A stretch of 64,000 nt of DNA from an uncultured Sphingomonadaceae bacterium (lineage in GTDB: Bacteria > Pseudomonadota > Alphaproteobacteria > Sphingomonadales > Sphingomonadaceae): positions 124,001 to 188,000 of the forward strand of contig CANNCV010000002.1 of NCBI GenBank assembly GCA_947503245.1, in the 5' to 3' direction. Positions 18,986 to 27,606 of the stretch are shown one piece after another; the stretch's first letter is position 1, and the number at the start of each line of letters is the position of its first letter. A program made the translations under genes and the position numbers. Under the pieces are notes generated by a model that was given only the letters and a program-made list of their open reading frames with translations, made no database searches and had not been told where the DNA came from.

Positions 18986-19669
18986 ATGAAACGAATACAG
19001 CAATTAACAGCCAAAGAGCATAAGCTGGTCACCAATGCAGTGGCAGAGGCCGAGCGTGAAACCGATGGTGAGATTGTCACGATCGTCACGCCCTTGTCAG
19101 ACAAATATCATGATGCCGGACTGCATTGGGCGCTGGCCTTCACCTTTTTCTATCTGGGCAGCATTGCCGTCGCTCCGGCATTTTATCAGCGTTTCCTGCT
19201 TTGGCTAAGCGGTGGCTGGGACCATGATTATAATGTTTCAGAGCAGCTTGGTGTGGTTTTTGTCAGCACGGTTATCGTCTTTTTGATCGGCCGCTATCTG
19301 TTCGCCTATATGCCGCTGCGCCTCTTTCTGACACCCAAAGCCACAAAGGCCCGTCGCGTCAGACGCAGGGCGATTGATTTTTTCAAGGTCGGTGCAGAGC
19401 GGCGCACCATGGGGCTAACCGGCATACTTATCTATATGTCGATGGGTGAGCACCGCGCCGAAATTGTTGCGGACGAAGCGATTTTGGCGAAGGTCGAACC
19501 AGAGGTCTGGGGCGATGCCATGGCGGCTTTGGTCGATCATGTCCGGCAAGGACAGCCCGGCCAAGGCATGGCCGAAGCTGTGCGCCATGTCGGCATTGTG
19601 CTGAAAGAGCATTTCCCCAAAAGCCAGGATAACCCCAATGAACTGCCCGACCGCTTGATCGAGCTTTAG
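18986..19669 (+). CDS. Second TPM-domain membrane protein
   Basis: A 227-residue protein with a divergent TPM domain split by membrane helices: residues 1-40 contain AVAEAERETDGEIVTIV, helices lie at about 48-70 and 88-112, and the TPM remainder follows (FFKVGAERRTMGLTGILIYMSMGEHRAEIVAD). It sits 21 bases after the first TPM gene. The lemA-TPM-TPM triplet probably forms one membrane complex; this is inference from context. Confidence 0.85.
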   Translation: MKRIQQLTAKEHKLVTNAVAEAERETDGEIVTIVTPLSDKYHDAGLHWALAFTFFYLGSIAVAPAFYQRFLLWLSGGWDHDYNVSEQLGVVFVSTVIVFLIGRYLFAYMPLRLFLTPKATKARRVRRRAIDFFKVGAERRTMGLTGILIYMSMGEHRAEIVADEAILAKVEPEVWGDAMAALVDHVRQGQPGQGMAEAVRHVGIVLKEHFPKSQDNPNELPDRLIEL

Positions 19670-19707
19670 GCGCACCAACCACCCTACACCCAAATGAAAG
19701 TGTTTCT

Positions 19708-20268
19708 ATGACACAGCAAGCCAGCAATGCCGATCTCGACAAACCGGAAAAGATTATGTGGCAAGGTCGGTTTATTACCACCAAGCGCAAAGGCCGTTGG
19801 GAATTTGTGGCGCGGGCGCGTGGCATTAGAGCCGCCGTTATCATGGCGATAGTTGAGAATGACGTGCTGCTGGTCGAGCAATATCGCGTTCCGCTAGGGC
19901 GCAACTGCATCGAATTACCAGCCGGCCTTATCGGTGACGAAGATGCGAGCGAAGACCCGCTGATCGCGGCGGGCCGTGAGTTGGAAGAAGAGACCGGCTA
20001 TCGCGCTGCCAAGCTTATCGACCTTGGAGAATATTTTTCATCCCCCGGCATGGTCAGCGAATCCTATACTTTGGTAAAAGCCGAAGGTTTGGAGCAGGTT
20101 GGCCCGGGCGGAGGGGTTGAGGGTGAGAATATCACTGTCCACCGCGTGCCGCTGGATCAGCTAGATACATTTATCGCGCAGCAACGTGCATTGGGCAAAG
20201 CCGTTGATGGCAAATTGCTGATATTTTTGGGCGCACATGCGATTAGCAGCGCGCTCAAAAGTGATTAA
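19708..20268 (+). CDS. NUDIX hydrolase, ADP-ribose pyrophosphatase type
   Basis: The 186-residue product carries a Nudix box beginning at GLIGDEDA and ending GRELEEETGY (about residues 73-98) with the REXXEEXG core. The preceding VEQYRVPLGRNCIELPAGL is typical of NUDT5/ADP-ribose pyrophosphatases that hydrolyse nucleoside-diphosphate sugars. It follows the TPM gene by 38 bases and may share its transcript. Exact substrate is not readable. Confidence 0.88.
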   Translation: MTQQASNADLDKPEKIMWQGRFITTKRKGRWEFVARARGIRAAVIMAIVENDVLLVEQYRVPLGRNCIELPAGLIGDEDASEDPLIAAGRELEEETGYRAAKLIDLGEYFSSPGMVSESYTLVKAEGLEQVGPGGGVEGENITVHRVPLDQLDTFIAQQRALGKAVDGKLLIFLGAHAISSALKSD

Positions 20269-20293
20269 ACTGAATTTGTAAACAGCGGCGCAG

Positions 20294-20572
20294 TCAGCCG
20301 AAATTATCTGCATAAGCCTGCAATTTTAGGCGCTTTTCCGGTGTTGCTTTCACGCTGGCCGCAATGCCATATTTCTCTGCATAGGCTCTGGCGGCCTCTT
20401 GCGAAGGGAATGTCAGGCGCACTTGCTGCTGTGTATCGCCAGACCCTGCCCAGCCGGTCAGCGGATCAGGCTTCTTCGCCTCTGCCGGTTCAAATTCCAA
20501 AACCCAGATATGCGTTTTGGCTTTGCCGGATTGCATGGCGTTTTTCGGATTTTGATAGATACGCGCGGGCAT
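20294..20572 (-). CDS. NDUFS4-like complex I accessory protein
   Basis: A 92-residue protein of the ETC complex I subunit family: MPARIYQNPKNAMQSGK, THIWVLEFEP, DPLTGWAGSGDT and the SQEAARAYAEKYGI segment match the 18-kDa NDUFS4 family of mitochondrial and alphaproteobacterial complex I. It probably binds the peripheral arm of NADH dehydrogenase. Its gene stands apart from any nuo genes. Convergent with the NUDIX gene. Confidence 0.9.
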   Translation of the reverse strand: MPARIYQNPKNAMQSGKAKTHIWVLEFEPAEAKKPDPLTGWAGSGDTQQQVRLTFPSQEAARAYAEKYGIAASVKATPEKRLKLQAYADNFG

Positions 20573-20685
20573 GAATTTACCTTATCTGTTGATCGCCATC
20601 CCTTTGCCGCAAGCGCTCTGTTCAGGTCAAGCCTGTAATGCGTACTTCTTTGGATCGATTGGCAGTATTGTTGGGCCGTAAGGGG

Positions 20686-23163
20686 TTAGCCATCACGCCT
20701 TTGGGCATTTTTGGTTTTCAGGCTGGCCTTGGCATTGGCCGGATCATCAGGCCATACATGTTTTGGATAGCGCCCGCGCATATCTTTGGCGACATCTTGC
20801 CAACTCCCTACCCAAAAGGCCGGTAGATCGCGTGTTGTTTGGATCACCCGGCCCGCCGGTGATGTCAGCGCCAACACCAGTGCTATGGGCGGCTGACCGA
20901 CATTTGGGTGTGCTGATAGCCCATAAAGCGCCTGAACCCGTAACGTGACGCTGGGGCCAGCCTCGGCGCTATAATCGATACTGTGCTGGCTTCCGGCCGG
21001 ACTGGTGAACATTTTGGGGGCTTTCCGCTCAACCATGCTTAGCGCATCCCAGCCAAGCCGTGTCTGCATCGCCCCCATAAGCGCGTCATGGCCTATATCC
21101 CCAAAGCCGCGAACATCTGACAGCAAAGGCAATAACCATGAGTCCACATCATCCAGCAGCGGCGCATCATCCAGACAATCGAGCCCGCAAAAACGGGCGC
21201 GTTGCCGCAGGGCCATTAGCGCATCCCCCCAAGGGAGCACATCCAAACCATGCTGCCGAATAGCGCTTATAAGCCAACCCGCAATCTCTTCTGATTCAGC
21301 CGCAACATTGCCGCGTTTGATAACAATTGCGCCCAATACCCTTTTTTCTTCAACCAGCACTCGGTCCGATTTCCCGTCATATTGCGCCTCACGAAGCGTC
21401 GTAATCCGATTGGCGCAATAGGTTTCTATGTCAGCACTATTTACGGCAATCGCTGCGCCGATATTTGCCGCCCCTGCCTCACCATGTACATTGGCAATGG
21501 CCAGCCATTCAGCGCCGGAAAATTGCGCTGGCTCATAAAGCCGATACGCTCTGCCCCCAGCCGATAGCCAATCCTGCCCCTTGCCATCACGCCGCCGCGC
21601 GAGCTTTTCAGGGAAGGCACTGGCCAGCAGCAACCCCAAAGGTATTGCCGATTTTGCTTGCGCCTGCCCAGAACCGCGCACCAGTTTGCGTGCTTCTTCA
21701 GCCCAGCCTTGTGCCATCTTGCCCGCCTGAATATCGCGGCCGGCTTTGCTATTTTGAAACCGCTCCAGACGCAGCATCAGATCAATATCATTACCGCCCA
21801 AATTGCGCTCTTGCAGCAGCATGGCCAGTTTTGCAGCAAGCTCTTCTTGGCCATGCTGCGCCCCTGTCAGCACCATATGGGCCAAAGCAGGGGGTAAAGG
21901 CATCTGCGCCACATCGCGGCCATAAGCGGTGATGATATAATGGTCATCCAAAGCGCCAAAGGCGATAAGCTGTCTGCGCGCCGCAGATAATGCCGCAGGC
22001 TCCGGTGCATCCAACCAGCGCAATATGCGCGGATCGCTCTCACCCCAAATCGCGCATTGCAGCACCAAATCGGTCAGATCGCTCTGCAGGATCTCTGGCG
22101 TATCATAAGGAGGAAAACCTTGTGTTGCGGCCTTTTCCCATAAGCGGTAAACAACGCCCGGCCCTTGCCGCGCCGCACGCCCTGCCCTTTGCGTTGCCGA
22201 GGCTTGCGATATGCGCTGCGTCACCAGCACCATATCGCCAATTTTGTTATCATATCGCGCCTTACGCGCCATGCCGCCATCAATGACGATACGCACGCCA
22301 TCAATGGTCAGGCTGGTTTCGGCAATATTGGTCGCCAATATAACCTTGCGTATTCCAGGCGCTGCTGGCTGCAAAGCGCGCCTTTGATCGCTTAGTGACT
22401 GCGTACCGTAAAGCGGCAAAATTTGACAATTGTTATCAACAAAATGCTCCAGCTGATTGCCCAAATGGCGGATATCAGCAGTGCCCGGCAAAAAGCACAA
22501 TATATCGCCTGTCACTTCATCTTCCAAAGCCTGTCCAACAGCCTTTGCCATAGCGCTGCTCAACCGTTCATTGGGCCGCCGCCCCAAATAGCGCTCTTGC
22601 AGCGGATAGATACGCCCCTCGCTCTGAATAACAGGCGCATCATCCAACAGATCGGCAAAGCGTTCACCATCCAGTGTAGCCGACATTGCCATGATTTTCA
22701 GATCAGGTCGAAAGACACTTTGCGCTTCCAGTGTTAGCGCCAATGCAAAATCGCAATTCAAACTGCGCTCATGCACTTCATCGAACAATATGGCTGACAC
22801 CCCTGTGAGCTCGGGATCATTTTGCAGCATTTGCAGATAAAGCCCTTCGGTCAGCACCTCGACCTTAGTGTTTGGCCCAATCTTGCGATCCATCCGCACG
22901 GCATAGCCATAGGTTTCGCCCACTTTTTCACTGGCAAGCGCAGCCATACGCTCAGCCGCGGCGCGGGCGGCAACCCTGCGCGGCGACAATAATATAATCT
23001 TGCCACTGGCCCATGGCTGGGTGATCAGCTTAGGCGCAACCATAGTGGTCTTGCCCGCTCCTGGCGGCGCGATTAATACGGCCTTATTGACAGATAGCAA
23101 CGTCTCCGCCAGCTGCGGCAACACTGCCTCAATGGGCAAATGTGCGGGTTCCGGCTGCGCCAT
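20686..23163 (-). CDS. hrpB: ATP-dependent helicase HrpB
   Basis: A DEAH-type RNA helicase of 825 residues. Motif I APPGAGKTTMVAP (about 36-48), motif II FDEVHERS, motif III MSATLDG and motif VI QRAGRAARQGPG are all present, followed by the HA2 region and the HrpB-specific C-terminus with GRYPKHVWPDDP. Cellular substrate of HrpB is unknown in most bacteria. Upstream ispB-type gene ends 30 bases before its start. Confidence 0.95.
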   Translation of the reverse strand: MAQPEPAHLPIEAVLPQLAETLLSVNKAVLIAPPGAGKTTMVAPKLITQPWASGKIILLSPRRVAARAAAERMAALASEKVGETYGYAVRMDRKIGPNTKVEVLTEGLYLQMLQNDPELTGVSAILFDEVHERSLNCDFALALTLEAQSVFRPDLKIMAMSATLDGERFADLLDDAPVIQSEGRIYPLQERYLGRRPNERLSSAMAKAVGQALEDEVTGDILCFLPGTADIRHLGNQLEHFVDNNCQILPLYGTQSLSDQRRALQPAAPGIRKVILATNIAETSLTIDGVRIVIDGGMARKARYDNKIGDMVLVTQRISQASATQRAGRAARQGPGVVYRLWEKAATQGFPPYDTPEILQSDLTDLVLQCAIWGESDPRILRWLDAPEPAALSAARRQLIAFGALDDHYIITAYGRDVAQMPLPPALAHMVLTGAQHGQEELAAKLAMLLQERNLGGNDIDLMLRLERFQNSKAGRDIQAGKMAQGWAEEARKLVRGSGQAQAKSAIPLGLLLASAFPEKLARRRDGKGQDWLSAGGRAYRLYEPAQFSGAEWLAIANVHGEAGAANIGAAIAVNSADIETYCANRITTLREAQYDGKSDRVLVEEKRVLGAIVIKRGNVAAESEEIAGWLISAIRQHGLDVLPWGDALMALRQRARFCGLDCLDDAPLLDDVDSWLLPLLSDVRGFGDIGHDALMGAMQTRLGWDALSMVERKAPKMFTSPAGSQHSIDYSAEAGPSVTLRVQALYGLSAHPNVGQPPIALVLALTSPAGRVIQTTRDLPAFWVGSWQDVAKDMRGRYPKHVWPDDPANAKASLKTKNAQRRDG

Positions 23164-23193
23164 TAGCGGGGCAATCGCCTGACTATTACAGAC

Positions 23194-24207
23194 TTAATAG
23201 GCCCGCGAAATCGCGAACTCGACAGTTTCGATCATCGCTGATTTGGCCTGACTGGCTGGGAAGCTGGCAATCGCATCAATCGCTCTTTGGCCATAATGGC
23301 GCGCGCGGTCGATGGTTGCGTCAATGGCGCCGTTTTCCTGCATCAGGGCGATAGCATGCGCCAGATCTTCGTCCGATGCCTTATGGCCAATTATAGCACT
23401 TTCCCAAAATTTGCGCTGTTCAGCATTGCCGCGTGCATAGGAGAATATAACGGGCAATGTCATCTTACCCTCACGGAAATCATCGCCCACACCCTTGCCC
23501 ATTGTTGCTTGGTCAGATGTGTAATCAATGGCATCGTCAATCAGCTGAAAAGCGATACCCAAATTGCGGCCATATTGATCCAATGCGGTTTCCTGCGCTT
23601 CATCACGTTCTGCGACGACTGCGGCGATACGGCACGCCGCGGCAAATAAGGCTGCTGTCTTAGCACCGATAATCGCCAGATAGCGCTCTTCATCGGTCTC
23701 TATCCGGCGCTGCGCGGTTAGCTGGTCCACTTCGCCCTCAGCGATAACTGCCGATGCGTTGGACAGAATACGCAGCACTTTGAGCGAACCATCCTCAACC
23801 ATCAATTCAAAGGATCGGCTGAACAAAAAATCACCCACCAAAACTGTCGCCGGATTGCCGAACACCAAATTGGCCGCTGCTTTACCCCGGCGCATATCGG
23901 AACCATCCACCACATCATCATGAAGCAATGTGGCCGTGTGAATAAACTCAACTGCCGCCGCCAGCTTGTGATGGCGTGACCCGGGGTAATCGAGCAGTTT
24001 GGCGCTGGCCAATGTCAGCATCGGCCGCATCCGCTTACCGCCGCCAGCAATCAAATGCCCTGCAAGCTCTGGAATCAAAGGGATTTCCGACTGCATACGA
24101 TCCAATATGACACTGTTCACAGCGTTCATATCTTGCGCGACAAGAGACATTATCGGGTCAAGGCTTGGTGCCTTACCATCACGAATTGAGTGTATAGTTG
24201 CGGTCAT
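23194..24207 (-). CDS. ispB: Polyprenyl (octaprenyl/decaprenyl) diphosphate synthase
   Basis: Makes the long isoprenoid tail of ubiquinone. Start ATG 24207 gives 337 residues; the frame extends further upstream but the conserved start is MTATIHSIRDGKAPSLDP. First aspartate-rich motif is LLHDDVVDGSDMRRG, the second QLIDDAIDYTSD. Chain length of the product cannot be fixed from the sequence; Q-10 is usual in this order. Divergent from the chorismate mutase gene. Confidence 0.93.
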   Translation of the reverse strand: MTATIHSIRDGKAPSLDPIMSLVAQDMNAVNSVILDRMQSEIPLIPELAGHLIAGGGKRMRPMLTLASAKLLDYPGSRHHKLAAAVEFIHTATLLHDDVVDGSDMRRGKAAANLVFGNPATVLVGDFLFSRSFELMVEDGSLKVLRILSNASAVIAEGEVDQLTAQRRIETDEERYLAIIGAKTAALFAAACRIAAVVAERDEAQETALDQYGRNLGIAFQLIDDAIDYTSDQATMGKGVGDDFREGKMTLPVIFSYARGNAEQRKFWESAIIGHKASDEDLAHAIALMQENGAIDATIDRARHYGQRAIDAIASFPASQAKSAMIETVEFAISRAY

Positions 24208-24292
24208 TACAAAGGATGTGGCAATCAATACCGCCATTGGCAAGCGCAAATCAGCAATAGACACTATTGGCCCATATGCTAAGATCAGCGAC

Positions 24293-24583
24293 ATGCAGGA
24301 AGACCAGACTTTACGCTCTTATCGTGAGAGCATTGACAATATAGATGCCGCGCTGGTTTTCATGCTGGCCGAGCGCTTCAAAATCACCAAAGCCGTAGGG
24401 CAATATAAGGCCAAAACAGCTTTGCCGCCTGCCGATCCTTCGCGCGAAACAGCGCAGATAGAAAGGCTGAAGAAACTGGCAACCGATGCCAATCTTGATC
24501 CAGAATTTTCCACCAAATTTCTGCGCTTCATCATTGATGAGGTGATCCGCCACCATGAGCAGCTTCGAGACGAAAAAGCCTAG
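24293..24583 (+). CDS. Chorismate mutase, AroQ class
   Basis: A 96-residue all-helical enzyme converting chorismate to prephenate for Phe/Tyr synthesis. RESIDNIDAALVFMLAERFKITKAVGQYK (read in two parts, residues about 10-38) contains the conserved Arg, Asp and Lys positions of AroQ, and FLRFIIDEVIRHHE closes the fold. ATG 24293 is the natural start; the longer open frame upstream overlaps the ispB coding strand. Compare pheA fusions: here the domain stands alone. Confidence 0.9.
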   Translation: MQEDQTLRSYRESIDNIDAALVFMLAERFKITKAVGQYKAKTALPPADPSRETAQIERLKKLATDANLDPEFSTKFLRFIIDEVIRHHEQLRDEKA

Positions 24584-24601
24584 CTGGCATCAATATTCTG
24601 A

Positions 24602-26113
24602 TCATGCCGCCAATGGCAGAACCAGTTTAACCAGCAAGCCGCCAAGGTCTTCACTCTCATGCAAAGACACTGATCCGCCATAAATTTCTGCAACATCGCG
24701 AACAATGGCTAATCCAAGCCCCGTTCCCGGCTTGCCGCTATCCAGCCGCACTCCGCGATCAAAAATGCGCACACGCTCTTCTTCCGGAATACCCATGCCG
24801 TCATCTTCGACCCAGATTTCCGCATAGTCTTTCTGCGTCGCCTCGCCTTCAGATGCTATTTTATAAACGGTAACAAAAACACTTCCGCCACCATATTTTG
24901 CAGCATTCTCAATCAAATTGCCCAGCAACTCATCCAGATCTTGCCGTTCAACCGCTGCTTCAAGGTTTTTCTCACCATCAAGATCAAACCGCACATTGGG
25001 GTAAAGGCGCGTAACAGCGCGTTCGACAGCCTCTATGCTTTTGCGTATCTCTGCCCGGCTTTGGGACTGACCCCGCCTGCCCACCGCACGCGCACGTGCA
25101 AGATGGTGATCTACTTGGCGGCGCATCACGGCCGCTTCACGAATAACAATATCGCCAAGGTCATCGGCTTTTGCCGTCGCCGCGTTCATCACAACAGTCA
25201 AAGGGGTTTTCAATGCATGGGCAAGGTTACCCGCATGTCGCCGAGCTTCCTCAGCCTGATTCTCATTATGCGCCAGCAAGGCATTTAGCTCATCGACCAT
25301 CGGCATAACTTCGCGCGGCAGGCTTTCGGTGACGCGATTTTGCTGACCTGTCCGCATAGAATAAATAGCCTGTCGAACACGGCGCAATGGCCATAAGCCG
25401 TAAAATGTCTGGAGTGTAGCGAGAATAATCAGACCAAGACCCAAAAGCACGAAACTATAGAAAATGGTGCTACGGACTTCGACAATCTGGCTATCCAAAT
25501 CAGCGCGGTCCTGCGCGACGAGAAACCACCACCTGACATCAGAGCCAGGCAGATAGATACCGCGTTCGATAACCCGCAACTGCTCATCAGCAACGCCAAA
25601 TGCAGGCGTTTCTGATGCCGGTCCACCAGTGTCACCCTGGGCAAGAATATTATCAGGCACAACGCCCTCTAGAGCTTGTTGAATCTCAGAGCCTGCATCG
25701 TAAATATAGGCACCTTCCGCCTTTACTCGCCCACGCGGTATCAGGCTGCGGTCCCATAATGAACGCGATGCAAAATCCTCAAAGCCCTCGCCTCTGATTT
25801 GCCAGTAAAAACCACTATCAGGTTCCAGAAAGCGCTGATCACCCAAAGGTCTGTTGAACAAAACCTCGCCATCTTGGCCGATTTCGGCAGATGCAATCAT
25901 CGCGTTCAGAACATATTCGAGCTGCTCATCGAAATTGCGGGTGATCGTGTTTTCAAGAACGCGGTCTAATATCAAACCACCGCCCAGCAAAAGCACCATG
26001 ATCCATGCAGCCGCAATACTGATCATCCGGCGGTTCAGTGAGCCGGTATCTCCGGCCGATTGCGGCGCAACAACAGTTTCACCGTCATTATGTGGTGCAA
26101 CGGGGTAACTCAT
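24602..26113 (-). CDS. Sensor histidine kinase, PhoQ-like
   Basis: A 503-residue inner-membrane kinase. Two transmembrane helices (about residues 31-50 and 195-215) flank a periplasmic sensor; a HAMP-like linker follows. The H-box is GNLAHALKTPLTV, the N-box NLIENAAKYGG, the G1 box VEDDGMGIPEEE and the G2 box GTGLGLAIV. ATG 26113 is the first ATG; a TTG at 26152 is possible. It follows the response regulator by about 90 bases on the same strand and is its likely partner. The stimulus is unknown. Confidence 0.92.
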   Translation of the reverse strand: MSYPVAPHNDGETVVAPQSAGDTGSLNRRMISIAAAWIMVLLLGGGLILDRVLENTITRNFDEQLEYVLNAMIASAEIGQDGEVLFNRPLGDQRFLEPDSGFYWQIRGEGFEDFASRSLWDRSLIPRGRVKAEGAYIYDAGSEIQQALEGVVPDNILAQGDTGGPASETPAFGVADEQLRVIERGIYLPGSDVRWWFLVAQDRADLDSQIVEVRSTIFYSFVLLGLGLIILATLQTFYGLWPLRRVRQAIYSMRTGQQNRVTESLPREVMPMVDELNALLAHNENQAEEARRHAGNLAHALKTPLTVVMNAATAKADDLGDIVIREAAVMRRQVDHHLARARAVGRRGQSQSRAEIRKSIEAVERAVTRLYPNVRFDLDGEKNLEAAVERQDLDELLGNLIENAAKYGGGSVFVTVYKIASEGEATQKDYAEIWVEDDGMGIPEEERVRIFDRGVRLDSGKPGTGLGLAIVRDVAEIYGGSVSLHESEDLGGLLVKLVLPLAA

Positions 26114-26202
26114 AACGAGAGACGCAAAGCCGCTTCGCCATTTGGCTGCCAATATGTTTTTAAGATAAGCAAAACACTAAACACATTGGATATCGGCGCA
26201 TG

Positions 26203-26877
26203 TCACCCGACGCGCTCTTCCGGGTCTTCAAGACTATAACCCAAGCCGCGAATTGTGGTAATCACATCGCTGCCAAGCTTCTTCCGGATGCGCGTAACGA
26301 AAACCTCTATCGTATTGGAATCACGGTCAAAATCTTGATCATAAATATGCTCGATCAGCTCTGTTCGAGAAACAACCTTGCCCTTGTGATGCATCAAATA
26401 AGATAAGAGCTTATATTCCTGCGCTGTCAATTTAACCGGCTCACCATCCAGCGTTACCTTACCAGACCGCGTATCGAGACGCACTGGGCCAGCAGTGAGC
26501 TCAGAGCTAGCATTGCCAGTGGAACGGCGAATCAAGGCCCTTAGCCGAGCAATCAATTCTTCTGTCTGGAACGGTTTGGCGAGATAATCATCGGCGCCAG
26601 CGTCAAGGCCAGCCACTTTATCAGACCAGCTATCACGGGCAGTAAGCACCAATACAGGAAAGGTGCGGCCCTCTTTGCGCCACATGCCCAATACGGTCAG
26701 GCCATCAATTTCCGGCAAACCAAGGTCCAGAACCACAGCGTCATAATCTTCCGTTGACCCTAGAAAATGGCCATCCTCACCATCGGTTGACAGATCGACA
26801 GCATAGCCTGAACCTTCCAATGTGGTTTTGAGCTGTTGGCCCAATGTTGGTTCGTCTTCCACGATTAACAAACGCAT
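26203..26877 (-). CDS. OmpR/PhoB-family response regulator
   Basis: A 224-residue two-domain regulator. Receiver residues: acidic EDEP near residue 8, phospho-acceptor Asp51 in VVLDLGLPEIDG, Lys in LAKPFQTEEL. The winged-helix domain runs from about 125 to 220 (LTAQEYKLLSYLMHHKGKVV). Paired with the kinase downstream and a PepSY protein upstream, a PhoPQ-like arrangement. Confidence 0.94.
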   Translation of the reverse strand: MRLLIVEDEPTLGQQLKTTLEGSGYAVDLSTDGEDGHFLGSTEDYDAVVLDLGLPEIDGLTVLGMWRKEGRTFPVLVLTARDSWSDKVAGLDAGADDYLAKPFQTEELIARLRALIRRSTGNASSELTAGPVRLDTRSGKVTLDGEPVKLTAQEYKLLSYLMHHKGKVVSRTELIEHIYDQDFDRDSNTIEVFVTRIRKKLGSDVITTIRGLGYSLEDPEERVG

Positions 26878-27062
26878 TATTATCTCCCTATATGAGCGGG
26901 GCCAAAAACCCGCCCATGGTCTTAATTATATTTACGGCACAAAGCCATATTTGTCACCCGCTGGTCAAGATGATTACCCATCTTCATATATGAAAGCGAT
27001 TTAGAGGTAAAAGCTAGGTGCCAATGGTGAAAAGAAACATGCTTGCCGAACAGTATCGTAAA

Positions 27063-27374
27063 TTATTGTTGGCGTATAACCTTGCCAGTGCGCGCATCGA
27101 CATCAACAAAAACAACACGGTTTTCGCGGATAAATTTCAATCGGTAGATACGGGTGCGGGAATCATATTCGGGGCCAATATATTTCATACCGCGCATACG
27201 CGGAAGCACGCTGGCCTCAATTTCCTTGAGTGATTTCACCCTGCCATCCAGCATTTGCTGGCGCGCATCATCACCGGCACCGCGGCGTTGTGCATCGGCT
27301 GGCGAGGCAGCCATTACAGATAGAGACAAGCAAAGCAGGCCAACAAATGCCAGCAAACCGGTTTTTTCCATCAT
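27063..27374 (-). CDS. PepSY-domain periplasmic protein
   Basis: A 103-residue exported protein: signal peptide MMEKTGLLAFVG...ending near SPADAQ, then a short PepSY-type fold (YDSRTRIYRLKFI, VVFVDVDARTGKVI). It lies about 185 bases upstream of the response regulator on the same strand. Such small PepSY proteins often accompany PhoPQ-type systems and may modulate the sensor. ATG 27374 is chosen for the signal peptide; ATG 27371 or 27422 remain possible. Confidence 0.8.
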   Translation of the reverse strand: MMEKTGLLAFVGLLCLSLSVMAASPADAQRRGAGDDARQQMLDGRVKSLKEIEASVLPRMRGMKYIGPEYDSRTRIYRLKFIRENRVVFVDVDARTGKVIRQQ

Positions 27375-27606
27375 GCTTTTGGCCCGGATGTCCTTGCCAT
27401 AGGGGAGGTGTAAGCTTTTCATCGTGTCAAATGGATAGCAAAGGTGTTTTGAATAGCAAGTGAATGCATTGCGCTGACGATGTTCACCTTTGTGACATGA
27501 TGCAAAACTGCAACGATATATTGTGCGTCCAATATGCCAAAAGCATTCGCTGGCGGTAAATTTGCATGATTGCATTTGTCGTCGCATCACCATAGTTGAC
27601 GCTGAT

